Positions 4,972-5,633 of a DNA stretch of 5,633 bases are shown here, in pieces. The stretch is from contig JBFJVD010000195.1 of assembly GCA_041624375.1 (NCBI GenBank), positions 1-5,633 of the forward strand, given 5' to 3'. The notes beneath the pieces were generated by a model. It searched no databases. It was not told the origin of the DNA and saw only the letters and a program-made list of their open reading frames with translations. The translations under genes were made by a program, and so were the position numbers. Origin of the DNA: JBFJVD01 sp041624375. GTDB lineage: Bacteria > Chloroflexota > Anaerolineae > Anaerolineales > E44-bin32. Positions within the stretch are counted from its first letter, which is position 1. Every line of letters starts with the position of its first letter.

Positions 4972-5633
4972 CTAGAGGCGTCCGAGGTACACGCTGGTAT
5001 CGTACCGGAAGAGGACCTCGTCGTCCTGGACGTGTCGGTCGAACAGCACGCGCAGAGCTTTGAGCATCGGGCGATGGTTCGGGTGTCCGGCAAGCGGCGC
5101 ATACGAAGACGAGAGCAGCCGCCCCTTCAATCCATTGAAATCAAAGCGCTGCTCATTCGGCAGCGTAACGAGTTCGTGCTTGGCGAAGAAGGCGTCAAGC
5201 TGCCCACTGGCGCTGCCGTGGCCGACCTGGCGATAGTCTGTGGCGTACCTGAGCAGTAGCGACTCGTAGTCGGCCATAAATGGAGAGGTCTCTGGTCGCC
5301 AGCTGTTCCAGATCAGCACTACCCAGCCGCCTGGGCGCAAGATGCGCTGGAATTCTGCTTTGGCCGCATCAGCGTCAAACCAATGGAAGGCCTGTCCAGC
5401 GGTGACGTAGTCCACACTGATCGCCGCGAGGCCGGTCGCCTCCGCGGTCCCGTTCAGGCTGTGAAAGGCGGGCTGCCCGCCGAAGCGCGCTTCGGCGGCG
5501 CGGCGCATGGCGTTGTTGGGCTCGATGCCATAGACCGTGTTCCCATTCACCAGGAAGAGCTCGCTGAGAAAGCCGGTGCCTGAGCCCACATCGGCGATGA
5601 TCGCTGCCGGGCTGAGCCCGGTTCGGCGCTGAA
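4972..5633 (-). CDS. Class I SAM-dependent methyltransferase (N-terminus outside window)
   Basis: The last 219 residues of a Rossmann-fold methyltransferase whose start lies beyond the right edge. Seen in the visible part: motif I ADVGSGTG (13-20), the SAM-binding glycine loop; the acidic end of strand two at E37 (YGIEPN); the strand-four region VDYVTAGQAFHWFDADAA (73-90); and LRPGGWVVLIWNSW (98-111). The AFHWFD and RILRPGG combination belongs to the methyltransferase type 11/UbiE-like group, whose members act on small molecules. The roughly 100-residue C-terminal part contains predicted helices that would form the substrate cap, and no residue there names the acceptor. A GTG at 5587-5589 occurs inside motif I and cannot be the true start, because the upstream codons (SPAAIIADV) continue the first strand. 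The same strand as the aldo/keto reductase, 142 bases upstream of it; a shared function is not evident. Confidence 0.9.
   Translation of the reverse strand, partial: QRRTGLSPAAIIADVGSGTGFLSELFLVNGNTVYGIEPNNAMRRAAEARFGGQPAFHSLNGTAEATGLAAISVDYVTAGQAFHWFDADAAKAEFQRILRPGGWVVLIWNSWRPETSPFMADYESLLLRYATDYRQVGHGSASGQLDAFFAKHELVTLPNEQRFDFNGLKGRLLSSSYAPLAGHPNHRPMLKALRVLFDRHVQDDEVLFRYDTSVYLGRL

Overview
This 5.6 kb window comes from a high-GC bacterium. It is densely packed with genes that use the standard bacterial code, have mostly recognisable Shine-Dalgarno sites and end in TAA, TGA or TAG. No gene fixes the taxonomy. The mix of a class V aminotransferase, an M24 peptidase, a MESH1-type hydrolase, a short ankyrin protein and a VOC protein would suit Chloroflexota or a similar environmental lineage, but that is a guess. 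I see no mobile element, CRISPR array, tRNA or rRNA.

Layout. Bases 1-2773 hold a leftward (minus-strand) run of four genes. In transcription order they are a 134-aa ankyrin-repeat protein, a 183-aa MESH1/HDDC3-type alarmone hydrolase with all recognisable HD-site residues, a 400-aa M24 aminopeptidase P/Xaa-Pro dipeptidase-like enzyme, and the N-terminal 160 residues of an isopenicillin-N-epimerase-like class V aminotransferase that runs off the left edge. Gaps are 10, 94 and 27 bases, so one operon is likely. A 123-bp divergent spacer (2774-2896) separates this run from two plus-strand genes: a small zinc-ribbon protein with a charged linker and a C-terminal membrane anchor, and a 119-aa glyoxalase/VOC protein. 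The VOC gene converges on a minus-strand aldo/keto reductase. The 50-bp spacer between them contains two adjacent palindromes that could act as a shared terminator. At the right edge, also on the minus strand, is a class I SAM-dependent methyltransferase lacking its N-terminus.

How the genes might work together. Most of the window looks like ordinary metabolic and housekeeping accessory genes. The part most worth following up is the ankyrin/alarmone-hydrolase pair. The hydrolase gene starts 10 bases after the ankyrin stop without an obvious ribosome site, which suggests translational coupling, and no alarmone synthetase is visible here. The peptidase and aminotransferase downstream suggest peptide or amino-acid turnover, possibly tied to starvation signalling, but this rests on gene order alone. 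I found no clear sign of a wholly new multi-gene system.
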